The notes beneath the pieces are model-generated. The model made no database searches. It was not told where the DNA came from and saw nothing but the letters and a program-made list of their open reading frames with translations. Made by a program: the position numbers and the translations under genes. A stretch of 38,103 nucleotides of DNA from Nitrospira sp. CR1.3. GTDB taxonomy: Bacteria > Nitrospirota > Nitrospiria > Nitrospirales > Nitrospiraceae. The stretch lies in NCBI GenBank assembly GCA_014055525.1, contig WIAH01000006.1, positions 1-38,103 on the forward strand. The letters run 5' to 3'. Shown here piece after piece: positions 12,950 through 22,581 of this stretch. Position 1 is the stretch's first letter. Each line of letters opens with the position of its first letter.

Positions 12950-14335
12950 ATGTTCACTGTTGCGTTGGCATTATCCTGTGTGACGGTGGCGGTTCTCGCC
13001 GCCTATCCCATGGCGGGGATCGTGCTGCTGTTCATCAGCAAGCCGATTATCGATGCAACGTGGGGCCAGCCGGTTGTGGCGGATCTTCCTCTTACTCAAG
13101 TCGTGTCCGGGCTCGTCCCCATCGTCATTTTCGCCCGGATGGTGATTGCGAGGCCGGAGGAGCAGTTCAGACACATGCCGCTCCGAGGCGTATGGGCTAC
13201 GTACGCCATGTTTATCGGATTCTGTTCGAGCATTGCGTTGTTTCACGAAGGGTGGAGTTCCGGGGCCAACGTGTTTTTCCGTCACATCAATGGGTTCGTC
13301 GGATTTTATATGATCCAGGCCTACTTTCATCAACAAGGCCGTCTCAAGGTATTGCTCTTAGGACTCATCGTTGCCGGGTTTTTTCCCATAGGCACCGGCC
13401 TCTATCAATTGGCGACAGGGACCACCTGGCGGTTTCAGGAAGTCGAGGGCATCGCCCGAAACATCGGTCTCTACCACAACGGTGTCACCATCCGTCTCTA
13501 TGCGCTGCAGTCAATTTTGGCCGCGTTGCTCTACGGCGTCTTGTACGCGAAGTCGGGGATAGTCAAGCAGGCGGCGGTGTGGGCCTACATGGCGATGGCC
13601 GCCGCGGTCTTGGCGAAAGCGTACAGCAAAGCGGGGATCCTGATCATCACCCTGTGGATCAGCTCATGGACGCTGCTGCAACGGAAATTTGCGGCTTTCG
13701 CCGTCATCCTCGGCTTGGTTTTCATCCTCGGGGTGTCGCTGGCTGCAGCCTATTTCGAATCGATAGTCCAGATCTACCATAAGGAGCTTGGGTTCTTTTC
13801 GGGTAGAGAGGAAGCGTTTCGAACTTTCAATGGACGGTGGTACGGATGGGAGGAGATGTACACGAGATGGATGCACTTCGACGTGTTCGCCAAGGCTTTT
13901 GGGAGTGGCCAACTCACGCTCGGGGCGCATAACGATTACCTCCAGATGTTATTTCACGGAGGAATCGTGGGAGTGCTGCTGTATCTGGTTCTCCTCGGAA
14001 CGGTGGGATATCGAGTCGTGTTGAATCTTCGGACGTGCTCTGATCCGCTCGCGATCGCCGCTCTCATGCTGTTTCTTTCATGGATCGTCGACACGATCGG
14101 ACTCAACCCGAGTGCTTACCCGCAATACCAATGGTTCTTGTGGGGAATGATCGGACTCAGTTTTAGGCTTCGCGAAAACGAAGCATATGAAGCCAGACTG
14201 GATGTGCGACAGACAGGGGAACACATCCCTCCGACTCGCTATCAGGTCGCTCCGACGGTCTCGGCGAGCTTACGTCCCCAGACAAAATTCCCCCTGGTGT
14301 CCGATCTCCGTGGGAAAAGGGCCGAAGCACGATGA
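12950..14335 (+). CDS. O-antigen/exopolysaccharide polymerase (Wzy/ligase-like)
   Basis: A 461-residue integral membrane protein with roughly ten to twelve hydrophobic segments. The large periplasmic loop and following text, GRWYGWEEMYTRWMHFDVFAKAFGSGQLTLGAHNDYLQMLFHGGIVGVLLY, carry the R...AHNDYLQ pattern of the O-antigen ligase/polymerase (Wzy_C) family. In Wzx/Wzy-type pathways this enzyme joins flipped repeat units at the periplasmic face. Operon partners include a flippase (15452) and chain-length protein (31197), supporting the polymerase role over a lipopolysaccharide ligase. The C-terminal ~65 residues are hydrophilic and poorly conserved. The stop overlaps the next start (ATGA at 14332). 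Confidence 0.82.
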   Translation: MFTVALALSCVTVAVLAAYPMAGIVLLFISKPIIDATWGQPVVADLPLTQVVSGLVPIVIFARMVIARPEEQFRHMPLRGVWATYAMFIGFCSSIALFHEGWSSGANVFFRHINGFVGFYMIQAYFHQQGRLKVLLLGLIVAGFFPIGTGLYQLATGTTWRFQEVEGIARNIGLYHNGVTIRLYALQSILAALLYGVLYAKSGIVKQAAVWAYMAMAAAVLAKAYSKAGILIITLWISSWTLLQRKFAAFAVILGLVFILGVSLAAAYFESIVQIYHKELGFFSGREEAFRTFNGRWYGWEEMYTRWMHFDVFAKAFGSGQLTLGAHNDYLQMLFHGGIVGVLLYLVLLGTVGYRVVLNLRTCSDPLAIAALMLFLSWIVDTIGLNPSAYPQYQWFLWGMIGLSFRLRENEAYEARLDVRQTGEHIPPTRYQVAPTVSASLRPQTKFPLVSDLRGKRAEAR

Positions 14336-15468
14336 GGCGATTCATCATCGTCATGGCATGGCCGCTGTTATTTTTTCTCGCGACTTCATCTGCCGAGGCC
14401 CTCGGCCCGACCCATAGGACGTTCGACGGAAAACATGCCATGTTCGACGGCGATATCCCCTATTGGGCGCAGAAGGATTACGTTGATCGGACACTTCAAC
14501 GTCTGAAGGACGCGGGATTCAACGTCTATATGCCTTTGCTCTGGGAAGGAAGGGGTACCGCCTGGCCGTCGATGTTTGCGCCGTGGGATCCTCACATCGG
14601 CGACCGTCCACAGGCCGATTTTGATCCTTTCAAGTATGTGGTCGACAAAGCGCATGCCATGGGGTTCGAAGTGCATGCGTCGTTCACGCTAACGCATCGC
14701 GAAGGCGATCTTTTCCCCGAGTTCGCCGAGCCCGGCACTCCGGCCGATGCCTTCGACGTCCATCACGAAGGATTTCGGCGTCTCTTGGTGAACCTCATCG
14801 TCGAAGTGATCGAACGCTACGATGTGGACGGTATTAACCTGGATTACGTGCGGGCGATCGGTCTCTGTACCAGCGTACGCTGTCGTGAGGAGTACCGACG
14901 GCTATATAATCGCGATCTCGACTTTGATACGACGCTCTTCAAATTGACCTTCGGGAAATCCCCAACCTCTTTGGCGGAGTACCAGGAACAAGCCGTCACC
15001 GCGATGGTGAAAGGAATCTGCGATGAAGTACGGCGCCGGAAACCGGGAGTTTTGATTTCCGTCGCAGCGGCGGTGGGTCAGCTATCGGCTGACCAGGGGC
15101 AAAACACCGTCGACTGGTCGAATCGAGGCATCATCGACGTGATCTTCAGGATGGATTATCTGCGGAAGATCGACGTGAATCTCGCCGATACGATCAGGGC
15201 CGAGTTGCTGAACCCGGATGCCCTCACTCTGATGATTTCAAATCTCTCCACGTATGAAGAGATGAAGCCGGGTCAGAAACATTTCTCGCGGGATGGAAAA
15301 TGGCTTGCCGATACGCTCAGTCAGATTCGTATCAAGTGGCCCCATACGGGAACGGCGATCTACATGTACAAGTATTTGACAGACGAACAGGTCACGGCGC
15401 TGAAGACGGGACCATACCGTATACGAGCGGGTTCCTTGGGGGCTCCAGAAGGTGTCACGGTTCGATAA
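14332..15468 (+). CDS. Secreted GHL10-like glycoside hydrolase family protein
   Basis: A 378-residue protein with a signal peptide (MAWPLLFFLATSSAEA). The sequence fits the glycosyl-hydrolase-like GHL10/DUF187 barrel: YVDRTLQRLKDAGFNVYMPLLWEGRG, DPFKYVVDKAHAMGFEVHASFTL, and especially VIERYDVDGINLDYVRAIG (residues ~160-178), whose DGINLDYVR strand carries the acidic residue typical of this family. Such TIM-barrel proteins occur next to exopolysaccharide genes, where they may trim or modify polymer in the periplasm; the actual bond cleaved is unknown. It overlaps the polymerase gene by four bases and the flippase gene by 17, so it is tightly coupled to both. Confidence 0.75.
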   Translation: MRRFIIVMAWPLLFFLATSSAEALGPTHRTFDGKHAMFDGDIPYWAQKDYVDRTLQRLKDAGFNVYMPLLWEGRGTAWPSMFAPWDPHIGDRPQADFDPFKYVVDKAHAMGFEVHASFTLTHREGDLFPEFAEPGTPADAFDVHHEGFRRLLVNLIVEVIERYDVDGINLDYVRAIGLCTSVRCREEYRRLYNRDLDFDTTLFKLTFGKSPTSLAEYQEQAVTAMVKGICDEVRRRKPGVLISVAAAVGQLSADQGQNTVDWSNRGIIDVIFRMDYLRKIDVNLADTIRAELLNPDALTLMISNLSTYEEMKPGQKHFSRDGKWLADTLSQIRIKWPHTGTAIYMYKYLTDEQVTALKTGPYRIRAGSLGAPEGVTVR

Positions 15469-17071
15469 ATCACCTCTTCAGACCGCAGCGGCCATAGGCG
15501 TAGGCTCCCGGTCGGGCGACTTCGCGGCATCTCCGCCGCTTGCCGGCGAGTTAATCGGACCGGAAGCTTGCGCGGTCGATCGACGTGATCTGGATCGCAT
15601 CACGACCGGCGGGGGCGCCGTTCTTCTCGCATCCGTTTTCGGAAACGGACTCAGCTATCTCTTCGGCATCTATCTGGCCAGGAGTCTCGGGTCAAGCGAC
15701 TTTGGGCTTTATGCCCTTGGCCTCACGATATTCAATATGGTCACCATGGTCGTGCTGTTCGGCATGGACAGCGCCGCGACCAAATATGTATCGGAACACC
15801 TCGCCCGCGGGGACAGGAATGCGGCACATCGCACGCTGTTTCATGCAGTGGCGATTTCTCTCTCGGCCAGCGTCATCGCGGCCGGTTGCATGGCAGCCGC
15901 GGCTGGCGTTGTCGCGCAGGCTCTCTACCGTCGGCCGGAACTCGCGACCGTTCTGCTCGTACTGGCGGCTGGAGTGCCGTTTGCCGTGCTCAGCGCCACC
16001 ATGATTCCAGGCTTGCAAGCCTTTCAAAGCGTTCGAGCCACGATTCTCATTCGATATCTGTGGGAGCCCGTCGGAAAGTTTCTCCTCGTCGGCATCGCGC
16101 TCTATGTGGGATTCGGTCTTCCCCTCGTGATCGCCGCGCTGGTGTGCGCCTGGATCGTCGGCTCCATGCTCGCCGTGTGGTTCTGGCAGAGGCTCTTTCC
16201 CATCTCCTCGCTTCACTCGGTGGGCTGGGATTGGGCGGTCGTCGCCCAACTTACGAGCTACTGTCTGCCATTGTCGCTGGCGACTCTCTTCGGCGTGATC
16301 GCTCCACGGGGCGACATCCTCCTGCTCGGATATTGGAGTTCCGCACAACAGGTCGGAGTGTATCAGGCCGCCTTTCAAACTGCTTCGGCGCTCGGACTCA
16401 TCCTTGCTGCTCTCGATGTGGCGATCGCTCCGGTGGTGGGGCGGGCTTGGGCTGCGGGCGATGCGGCGAAATTGCGGGCGACGTATCGATTGGCCGTTCG
16501 CCTGAGCGCGACGGTCGCCGTTCCGCTGTTTTTGATCATGCTCCTGTTCTCCTCCGAGATCCTCGGAATGTTCGGTGACGAATTCCAGCCTGGAGCAGGC
16601 GCCTTGGTGCTCCTGGCGATCGGACAGCTGGCGAACTGTATCGCCGGCTCCACGAATACGGTACTGTTGATGACCGGCCGTTCTCGGCTGGTCATGATCA
16701 ATACGATCGTCTTCGGGATTCTTTTGTTTGGGTTGACGGCCCTGCTCGTGCCTCTCACAGGCATCGAGGGAGCCGCCGTCGCCGCGGCCGGCAGCCTGGT
16801 CGCATTGAATGTCACGCGTGCGATCCAAGTGTGGAAGCTTCTTCGCGTATCTTCAGTCACAATGGACCTCCTCAAACCGATCGCCGCCGGCTCTCTGGTG
16901 GCGGCGATGATTCTCCTACTGCGACGTCCCGACGCGTCTGGCTCTCTCTTGCTCGCGTTCTTGGGGTGCGGATTGTATCTTGCCTGTTTGATCACACTCG
17001 GGCTTCCCGATGAAGAGAAGAGCCTCTTGGGCCGTCTTTGCCCCTGGTGGAGGAGCAACCCGTGGGCTTGA
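15452..17071 (+). CDS. Polysaccharide flippase (Wzx / MOP superfamily)
   Basis: A 539-residue inner-membrane protein with about 12-14 hydrophobic segments, starting at GTG 15452 inside the end of the previous gene. The first membrane segment, GGGAVLLASVFGNGLSYLFGIYLARSLGSSDFGLYALGLTIFNMV, is the typical Wzx/polysaccharide-transporter opening, and GVYQAAFQTASALGLILAALDVAIAPVVGR lies near residue 310. The family moves undecaprenyl-linked repeat units from cytoplasm to periplasm for the Wzy polymerase, here encoded upstream. The ~50-residue hydrophilic N-terminal extension is longer than usual; an internal start is possible but none has a better ribosome-binding site. Confidence 0.85.
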   Translation: MSRFDKSPLQTAAAIGVGSRSGDFAASPPLAGELIGPEACAVDRRDLDRITTGGGAVLLASVFGNGLSYLFGIYLARSLGSSDFGLYALGLTIFNMVTMVVLFGMDSAATKYVSEHLARGDRNAAHRTLFHAVAISLSASVIAAGCMAAAAGVVAQALYRRPELATVLLVLAAGVPFAVLSATMIPGLQAFQSVRATILIRYLWEPVGKFLLVGIALYVGFGLPLVIAALVCAWIVGSMLAVWFWQRLFPISSLHSVGWDWAVVAQLTSYCLPLSLATLFGVIAPRGDILLLGYWSSAQQVGVYQAAFQTASALGLILAALDVAIAPVVGRAWAAGDAAKLRATYRLAVRLSATVAVPLFLIMLLFSSEILGMFGDEFQPGAGALVLLAIGQLANCIAGSTNTVLLMTGRSRLVMINTIVFGILLFGLTALLVPLTGIEGAAVAAAGSLVALNVTRAIQVWKLLRVSSVTMDLLKPIAAGSLVAAMILLLRRPDASGSLLLAFLGCGLYLACLITLGLPDEEKSLLGRLCPWWRSNPWA

Positions 17072-17934
17072 GACAGTTCATCTCGTCGATCAACTCCATC
17101 ATGAGAAATCGGCACATTCATCGCGGCAGGGGATTGCTGCGGCATCTGCAGTGGCAGCTATTCAAGGCATTCGACCGCTTTCCGTTCGAGCAGTCGCTGT
17201 CCGAATCCCGTATTGTCGCCCGGCATCGACGCTGCTCCGTTTCAGCGCTGATCTATAGCCAGGGACTGTATGACTACAACAATATGAAGCTTCTGCAACT
17301 CCTGCTTCAAGATGGCGGAGTGTTCCTGGACATCGGCGCCAATATCGGCTCATTCACGCTGGTGGCTTCGGAGGTTGAACGCGGGCTAGTCGTCGCCGTC
17401 GAGCCGCATCCTGAAACGTTCAAGATGCTGGCTTGCAATGTCGAGATCAATCGTCGAACCAACGTTCGGTTGTTCAATGTCGCAGTAGGTTGCCAAGACG
17501 GGTCTGTGTTGATGACGGATGTCGGAGGCAGTCCCATCAATCACATCGTACAGAACGAAGGCGCTGACACGGTTCGCGTCCCCTGTTCCCGGATCGATAC
17601 GCTGTGCCGCCAGCATAATTTCGTTCCGCGGGTCGTAAAGGTGGATGTTGAGGGGTTCGAGCATGACGTCTTGATCGGTTTTGGATCTTTGCTCGAATCC
17701 GTTGACGTCCTCATGATCGAGATGAACGGATTGTCCGAACGTCGCTCTGTCGGGTTCAAAGAAACCGATTCTTTCTTGAAGCGCCACTGGTTGATCGGGC
17801 CCTTGGAGTGTAATTTCGATGGGAGGACGCTCACTCCTTCATCGCCTGGGCAATCGGAGGACGTCCTGTATGTGTCCCGGTCGTTCGTGCGATCTGCTCC
17901 ATCCAGAGGGCTTTGTGTTCGCTTGGGCAATTGA
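17062..17934 (+). CDS. FkbM-family methyltransferase (first of two)
   Basis: A 290-residue SAM-dependent methyltransferase. GTG 17062 is chosen because AGGAG lies six bases upstream and the ten-base overlap with the flippase gene fits coupling; TTG 17038 is an alternative. Motif I is VFLDIGANIGSFTLVA (residues 87-102), followed by VVAVEPHPETFKML. PRVVKVDVEGFEHDVLIGF is the characteristic FkbM VDVEGFE segment. FkbM enzymes O-methylate sugars or polyketides, and in exopolysaccharide clusters they usually methylate a sugar in the repeat unit or terminate the chain. A second, divergent FkbM gene lies at 21739. Confidence 0.85.
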   Translation: MGLRQFISSINSIMRNRHIHRGRGLLRHLQWQLFKAFDRFPFEQSLSESRIVARHRRCSVSALIYSQGLYDYNNMKLLQLLLQDGGVFLDIGANIGSFTLVASEVERGLVVAVEPHPETFKMLACNVEINRRTNVRLFNVAVGCQDGSVLMTDVGGSPINHIVQNEGADTVRVPCSRIDTLCRQHNFVPRVVKVDVEGFEHDVLIGFGSLLESVDVLMIEMNGLSERRSVGFKETDSFLKRHWLIGPLECNFDGRTLTPSSPGQSEDVLYVSRSFVRSAPSRGLCVRLGN

Positions 17935-17955
17935 GTCGAGGGTTGGAGTGCGGAA

Positions 17956-19107
17956 ATGAGGCGACAGGAAACAGGAGCAAGGCGACACTTTGATCGATTG
18001 GTCTCATGGGCATTGTTGATCGGGACATTCGTTTTTTCCATGACCCTGGCCGAGACGGCGCTCCGGTGGTTTCTGCCTCAAAAGCTTTCCATCAATGTCA
18101 GCCAATGGGATCCCGATGTGGGATTCAGCTTGAGGCCGAACGCCGTCGGTTTCTCCGAAACCCCGGAGTATGTCATGCACGTCTCAGTGAATTCTCATGG
18201 CCTGCGAGATGCGGAGTATGGCTATGCGAAACCGCCGCATACCTTCCGGGTCGGGGTTTTCGGCGATTCATTCACCTTCGGTGAAGGAGTCGAGGCCGAA
18301 GCCGCCTATCCGAAACTTTTGGAGCGGTACCTGAACCGAGACGCTCCTGCGCTCGGTTCCACCGTGCGCGTCGAAGTGCTGAACTTCGGAATTGGGAAAA
18401 CCGGGACATCTCATCAGTACGCGTGGTATCGCAAAGAAGGACGCAAATACGGATTGGACCTGGTGATCCTGGGATTTCTCGCCGGGAATGATTTTGAGGA
18501 CAACTGGGGAGGGGTGTATCGCTTGAAGAATAACGTCCTCGTCCACAATCCCACGTCATATTCGTCGATTCGCAAGTTGCAACGAGTCGTTCAGGAGATC
18601 CCGCTCTATGACTGGGCTGTCAGTCACTCTCATCTGGTCAACCTAGCGCGCGCGGGCGCCACGATCCTTGACGATAGAATCCGCACGCAGGCAGGTCGAT
18701 CGGCCAATGGGGAGGATGGCGATCTCGTCGAGGGCAGGAAGCTCGAGTTGACACTTCGGCTCATCGAGGCTTTCCGAGATCAGGCTCTGACCGATCAGAG
18801 CAGATTCCTCTTCGTGAATTTGCCCGGCAAAGGACAGCAAGTCGTCGCGCAATACGGACAGAGTCAAGAAATTCCTCCTCATATTCTGTCCTGCGCCGCC
18901 GTCCTGAATCATCTGAGGACCAGTGGCGTCGACGTATTGGATTTGGTTCCCACTTTCGCGAAGCTGCCGACCGAGACACATTATTTTGTTCACGACGGAC
19001 ATATGACCGTCACGGGCCATCGCGTCGTCGCCCGAGAGCTTGCACATTACATCGGGCCGATCATCGCGCCTTCGTATCCGGAGGCAGTGGCGAAGAGCGG
19101 TCTGTAG
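17956..19107 (+). CDS. Membrane-anchored SGNH/GDSL hydrolase
   Basis: A 383-residue protein with one N-terminal membrane helix (residues ~15-35, LVSWALLIGTFVFSMTLAE), the rest probably periplasmic. The SGNH blocks are visible: VFGDSFTFGEGV with nucleophile Ser105, the second-block glycine region NFGIGKTGTSHQYAWY, GND at 177-179 (LAGNDFEDNWG), and HDGHMTVTGH with Asp347 and His349. Enzymes of this class add or remove acetyl groups on polysaccharides. In an exopolysaccharide operon, O-acetyl editing of the polymer at the periplasmic face is the best guess; the reaction direction and sugar are not predictable. Confidence 0.82.
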   Translation: MRRQETGARRHFDRLVSWALLIGTFVFSMTLAETALRWFLPQKLSINVSQWDPDVGFSLRPNAVGFSETPEYVMHVSVNSHGLRDAEYGYAKPPHTFRVGVFGDSFTFGEGVEAEAAYPKLLERYLNRDAPALGSTVRVEVLNFGIGKTGTSHQYAWYRKEGRKYGLDLVILGFLAGNDFEDNWGGVYRLKNNVLVHNPTSYSSIRKLQRVVQEIPLYDWAVSHSHLVNLARAGATILDDRIRTQAGRSANGEDGDLVEGRKLELTLRLIEAFRDQALTDQSRFLFVNLPGKGQQVVAQYGQSQEIPPHILSCAAVLNHLRTSGVDVLDLVPTFAKLPTETHYFVHDGHMTVTGHRVVARELAHYIGPIIAPSYPEAVAKSGL

Positions 19108-19127
19108 CGGCGGTCTTAGGTGAAGCC

Positions 19128-20315
19128 TTGGATCACAATTCCGTCAAAAAACATTCCGTCCTTGTCATCGGCCCCACGCCGCCACCCTATCATGGGGTCT
19201 CGGTGGCGATCGAGGGCCTCCTGCACTCGCGCTTGAAGGGCGTCTTCGATGTGATCCATCTGGAATTGGCTGACCGCCGTGGCATCGGCCATGTCAACAA
19301 GCCGGACTTGCACGACGTGATTCTCTTCCTGCGACAATGGTTCCGCCTCTGGTGGCTCCTGCTGATTCGTCGTCCTCAGGTCGTCTATCTTGTTGTTTCG
19401 CAACACACGATCGGATTCATCCGTGACAGCCTGTTGATCTGGCCGTCGTGGTTGTTCGGAGCCCGGATCATTGCGCACCTCCACGGCGGCGCCTTTCGCG
19501 AGTGGCACGACTCCCGCTGGGCTCTGTTGCGAGGCTATGTCCGGGCTGTCCTCCGAACCGTGACGAGGATGATTATCTTGGGCGAATCGCTGCGGCCGAT
19601 CTTCTCCGGTCTCCTGCCGGACGAACGAGTCGTCGTGGTTCCGAACGGCGTAGAGGTTCCCGACGACGATGACGAGCGGGAGCATCCGAACGGAACCAGA
19701 CCTTGGCGCGTGCTGCATCTGAATACCTTGAATCGCATGAAAGGAACGCTGGTCTTGCTGGCCGCGATCCCGACGGTGCTGCGGCACCGTCGCGACGTCG
19801 CGTTTGTCTTCGCGGGGTCTTGGTCGCATCCGCTTCATCGCCGGGTGGCTGAGTGGTACATCGCGCAACATCGGCTCCAGCCCTACGTCACATTCGTGGG
19901 CGAGGTGACGGGAAGGGAGAAGGAAGCCTCGCTGCGATCCGCCGATCTGTTCGTGTTCCCCGGTATCCAGCAGGAGGGCCAGCCGTTGGTCGTGCTCGAA
20001 GCGATGGCCGCCGCGCTCCCGATCGTGTTCACGAACCAAGGCTGTCTCAGGGAAACGGTCGTCAACGGGGAATGCGGCGTCGAGGCCTATTGCGAAGATC
20101 CCTACGATCTGGCGGTTCGCATCTGCGCCCTCCTGGACCATCCCGATGACGTGAAGCAGTTGGGTCGAAACGCGCGGCGTCGAGGCCAGCTGCTGTTCAC
20201 GACCGAGCGCCACGTGGATCGGATGATCCGGGTGTTTGCCGAGGTGGCGGCCAATCCGGTGCCATGGCAATCACCTGGAACCCTGGGTACGATTGGCGGA
20301 AAGGGCAAGTCCTGA
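19128..20315 (+). CDS. Glycosyltransferase, GT4 family (second)
   Basis: A 395-residue GT-B glycosyltransferase. Start at TTG 19128 with AGGTGA upstream. The N-terminal segment VLVIGPTPPPYHGVSVAIEGLL is the typical acceptor-side loop. PNGVEVPDDDDE and the donor half LHLNTLNRMKGTLVLLAAI, FVFAGSWSHP, and LFVFPGIQQEGQPLVVLEAMAAALPIVFT (residues ~280-308, EX7E-like) place it in GT4. It presumably adds one sugar of the repeat unit. It sits between the SGNH hydrolase and the MBL-fold gene, with gaps of 20 and 14 bases. Confidence 0.87.
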   Translation: MDHNSVKKHSVLVIGPTPPPYHGVSVAIEGLLHSRLKGVFDVIHLELADRRGIGHVNKPDLHDVILFLRQWFRLWWLLLIRRPQVVYLVVSQHTIGFIRDSLLIWPSWLFGARIIAHLHGGAFREWHDSRWALLRGYVRAVLRTVTRMIILGESLRPIFSGLLPDERVVVVPNGVEVPDDDDEREHPNGTRPWRVLHLNTLNRMKGTLVLLAAIPTVLRHRRDVAFVFAGSWSHPLHRRVAEWYIAQHRLQPYVTFVGEVTGREKEASLRSADLFVFPGIQQEGQPLVVLEAMAAALPIVFTNQGCLRETVVNGECGVEAYCEDPYDLAVRICALLDHPDDVKQLGRNARRRGQLLFTTERHVDRMIRVFAEVAANPVPWQSPGTLGTIGGKGKS

Positions 20316-20329
20316 TTAGGAGCAATAGA

Positions 20330-21742
20330 ATGTTCTTACAAGTACTCTCGCACGCCTCTTTGTTGATTCGCCATCAGGAACACACGCTGCTGATCGATCC
20401 CTGGCTGGTGGGGAGCTGCTACTGGCGGTCGTGGTGGAATTACCCGCCGGTCGATCCGAAATTGTACAGGGATCTGGCACCTGACGCCATTTATCTGACC
20501 CACATTCATTGGGATCACTTCCACGGGCCGTCGCTCAGGCGGTTTCCACGGACCACACGACTCGTCGTTCCATATGAACGTTCCACGAGGATGCGTCGCG
20601 ACTTGGAAGGCATGAAGTTCACGGACATCCTCGAATTGCCTCACGGAGGCTCCTTGTCTCTGGCAGATGATTTTACGCTCACGTCGTACCAGTTTTCACT
20701 GTGGGGGGACAGCGCGCTGGTCGTTGAGGGCGGGGGCGTGCGTGCGCTGAATGCGAATGATGCAAAGTTCATGGGAAGCCCTCTTCAACAAATCATCGAC
20801 CGACATGCGCCGTTCACGTTCGTCTTTCGCAGTCACAGTTCGGCAAACGACCGAGCCTGTTACGAGTCTCCCGACGAAACCGATGGGCCTGAGCGCGAGG
20901 ATCCTACGGGCTACGCAAGGTCGTTCTACTCGTTCATCGAAAAGACGAAGCCGGCCTATGCGGTGCCGTTTGCCAGCAATCATTGCCATCTCCATCAAGA
21001 CGTCTTTTCGTTCAACGACCGGATTCAGACGCCGATGGAGGTCGAGCGCTATGTCGCCAGCCGAGGCGGCTTCACCAGGACGCAGCTGAAAATCATGGTC
21101 AGCGGTGATGCGTGGGATTCGGAAAACGGGTTCCACCTGCAACGTCACACTTATTTCACTGAACGAGAAGGGCATATCCGGCAATACCGAGACGATCAAC
21201 GAGAGATACTGCAGTCGACCTATCGAAAAGAGGAACGCGCGGTCGTCCGGATCGAAGAAGTGAAAAGCTTCTTTTCCAAGTTCGCCCGGGCGGTTCCCTG
21301 GCTCATCCGGCGGACGTTCAAAGGGAAACCGATAGTCTTCTGCGCCCAGGCAGGGAAGGAAGTGTTCTGCTTTGCGGTCGATCTATCCTCTCAATCCGTT
21401 ACGCAAGTGGCCGAGGCGACGCTCGGACCGTCAGCCATCCGATACGAAACTTCGGCCGCGATGCTGAAGATGGCCATGGCGCTGAACATGTTCAGTCAAA
21501 TCGGCATCAGCAAGCGTGTGCGGTACCGTTCTCTCAGAGCCGACCGTCGGTACTTGATCAAGATCAATTCGTTGCTCGCGGCGTATGAGTATGAGGTGTT
21601 GCCCGTTCGGTTGTTGTTCAGATGGCGAACCTGGCGCTGCTGGGCGCGGCGCTGGCGGGAGGTCCTGTTGGGCGTCAGGTTCCTCTACGGCCTCAGATCC
21701 GGCAGATCGCCTCATGAAATGGAAGAGGAGTTTCTTCGATGA
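20330..21742 (+). CDS. MBL-fold metallohydrolase-like protein of unknown substrate
   Basis: A 470-residue protein. ATG 20330 is preceded by AGGAG at seven bases, which leaves a clean 14-base gap to the previous gene. The N-terminal half is a UlaG/COG2220-type metallo-beta-lactamase fold: LSHASLLIRHQEHTLLIDPWL, then the metal motif LTHIHWDHFHG with His58, His60, Asp62 and His63; FVFRSHSS and VPFASNHCHLHQD may supply later ligands. The C-terminal ~200 residues are basic and match nothing I know. Related MBL domains occur in CMP-sialic-acid hydroxylase-like enzymes, but no Rieske cysteine/histidine pair is visible. In this operon it may modify a nucleotide sugar or lipid-linked intermediate. Its stop overlaps the next start (ATGA). 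Confidence 0.7.
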   Translation: MFLQVLSHASLLIRHQEHTLLIDPWLVGSCYWRSWWNYPPVDPKLYRDLAPDAIYLTHIHWDHFHGPSLRRFPRTTRLVVPYERSTRMRRDLEGMKFTDILELPHGGSLSLADDFTLTSYQFSLWGDSALVVEGGGVRALNANDAKFMGSPLQQIIDRHAPFTFVFRSHSSANDRACYESPDETDGPEREDPTGYARSFYSFIEKTKPAYAVPFASNHCHLHQDVFSFNDRIQTPMEVERYVASRGGFTRTQLKIMVSGDAWDSENGFHLQRHTYFTEREGHIRQYRDDQREILQSTYRKEERAVVRIEEVKSFFSKFARAVPWLIRRTFKGKPIVFCAQAGKEVFCFAVDLSSQSVTQVAEATLGPSAIRYETSAAMLKMAMALNMFSQIGISKRVRYRSLRADRRYLIKINSLLAAYEYEVLPVRLLFRWRTWRCWARRWREVLLGVRFLYGLRSGRSPHEMEEEFLR

Positions 21743-22581
21743 CCCAAGTCTTTATTCCCTCCCCCTCCACTCAGGATCCTTTTCGTCGAGAGCCGAAGGC
21801 GCGAAAAGCCGATGCTCCCATCAAGATCGGAAGAAGATCGCTTCGCGTCTTCATGCAGCGGTTGCGCGACGCCAACAATTATCGGGCCCTGCTGCGATTC
21901 GCCAGGGTGCATCGCCGTCCCCTCAACGTATTGCTCGACGAAGTCTTTTCTCGTGGCCGGTATCCTCGCGTCATTCAGATACAGACACCGATCGGACGAC
22001 ACGATGTCGAGCTGTTCTCAGCCGCCGATCTCTCAACTCTCAACCTGATTTTCTGCCGCGAAGATTACTACACCCCGCGTCACGCCAAAACCGTGGTGGA
22101 CATTGGATCCAATATCGGTTTGAGCGCGATCTACTGGCTCACGCGCGCGCGCGATTCGATCCTCTATTGCTATGAACCTTCACCCATCTCGCATGCGCGG
22201 ATGATGCGAAATCTGAGTCCCTTCGCAGAGCGCGTGGTGGCACACTCTGTCGCGGTGAGCGACTTTAACGGCATGGCTCGGTTGGGGCTGGAAGAGTCCG
22301 GAGTCTATTCCTCGCTGGATCTGGTATCGGAACTCTATGCGGATTGCCGTGTCGAGCATATCAACAACGTGTTGAAGGTGATCATCGACCGACACGGTTC
22401 GATCGACATCCTGAAGATCGACTCCGAAGGCCATGAGCTGCGGACAATACGGGCCATCGATCGGCGGCTGTGGCCAAACATTCGTTGCGTGAATGTCGAT
22501 TGCCAAGGCGCGGCGCAATTCATCCCCTCGGACTTCCTCCGCAGCCGAGTGTCTTCCGCCGAACGGTTCTATCGGTCATAG
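21739..22581 (+). CDS. FkbM-family methyltransferase (second)
   Basis: A 280-residue SAM-dependent methyltransferase, last gene of the first exopolysaccharide operon and coupled to the preceding gene by a four-base overlap. Motif I VVDIGSNIGLSAIYW begins at residue 119, and YCYEPSPISHARMMRNL follows. SIDILKIDSEGHELRTIRAI is the FkbM IDSEGHE segment. It is only distantly similar to the 17062 product and has a longer basic N-terminus (~110 residues), so the two probably act on different positions or sugars. It ends 167 bases before the promoter array of the next operon. Confidence 0.83.
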   Translation: MTQVFIPSPSTQDPFRREPKARKADAPIKIGRRSLRVFMQRLRDANNYRALLRFARVHRRPLNVLLDEVFSRGRYPRVIQIQTPIGRHDVELFSAADLSTLNLIFCREDYYTPRHAKTVVDIGSNIGLSAIYWLTRARDSILYCYEPSPISHARMMRNLSPFAERVVAHSVAVSDFNGMARLGLEESGVYSSLDLVSELYADCRVEHINNVLKVIIDRHGSIDILKIDSEGHELRTIRAIDRRLWPNIRCVNVDCQGAAQFIPSDFLRSRVSSAERFYRS

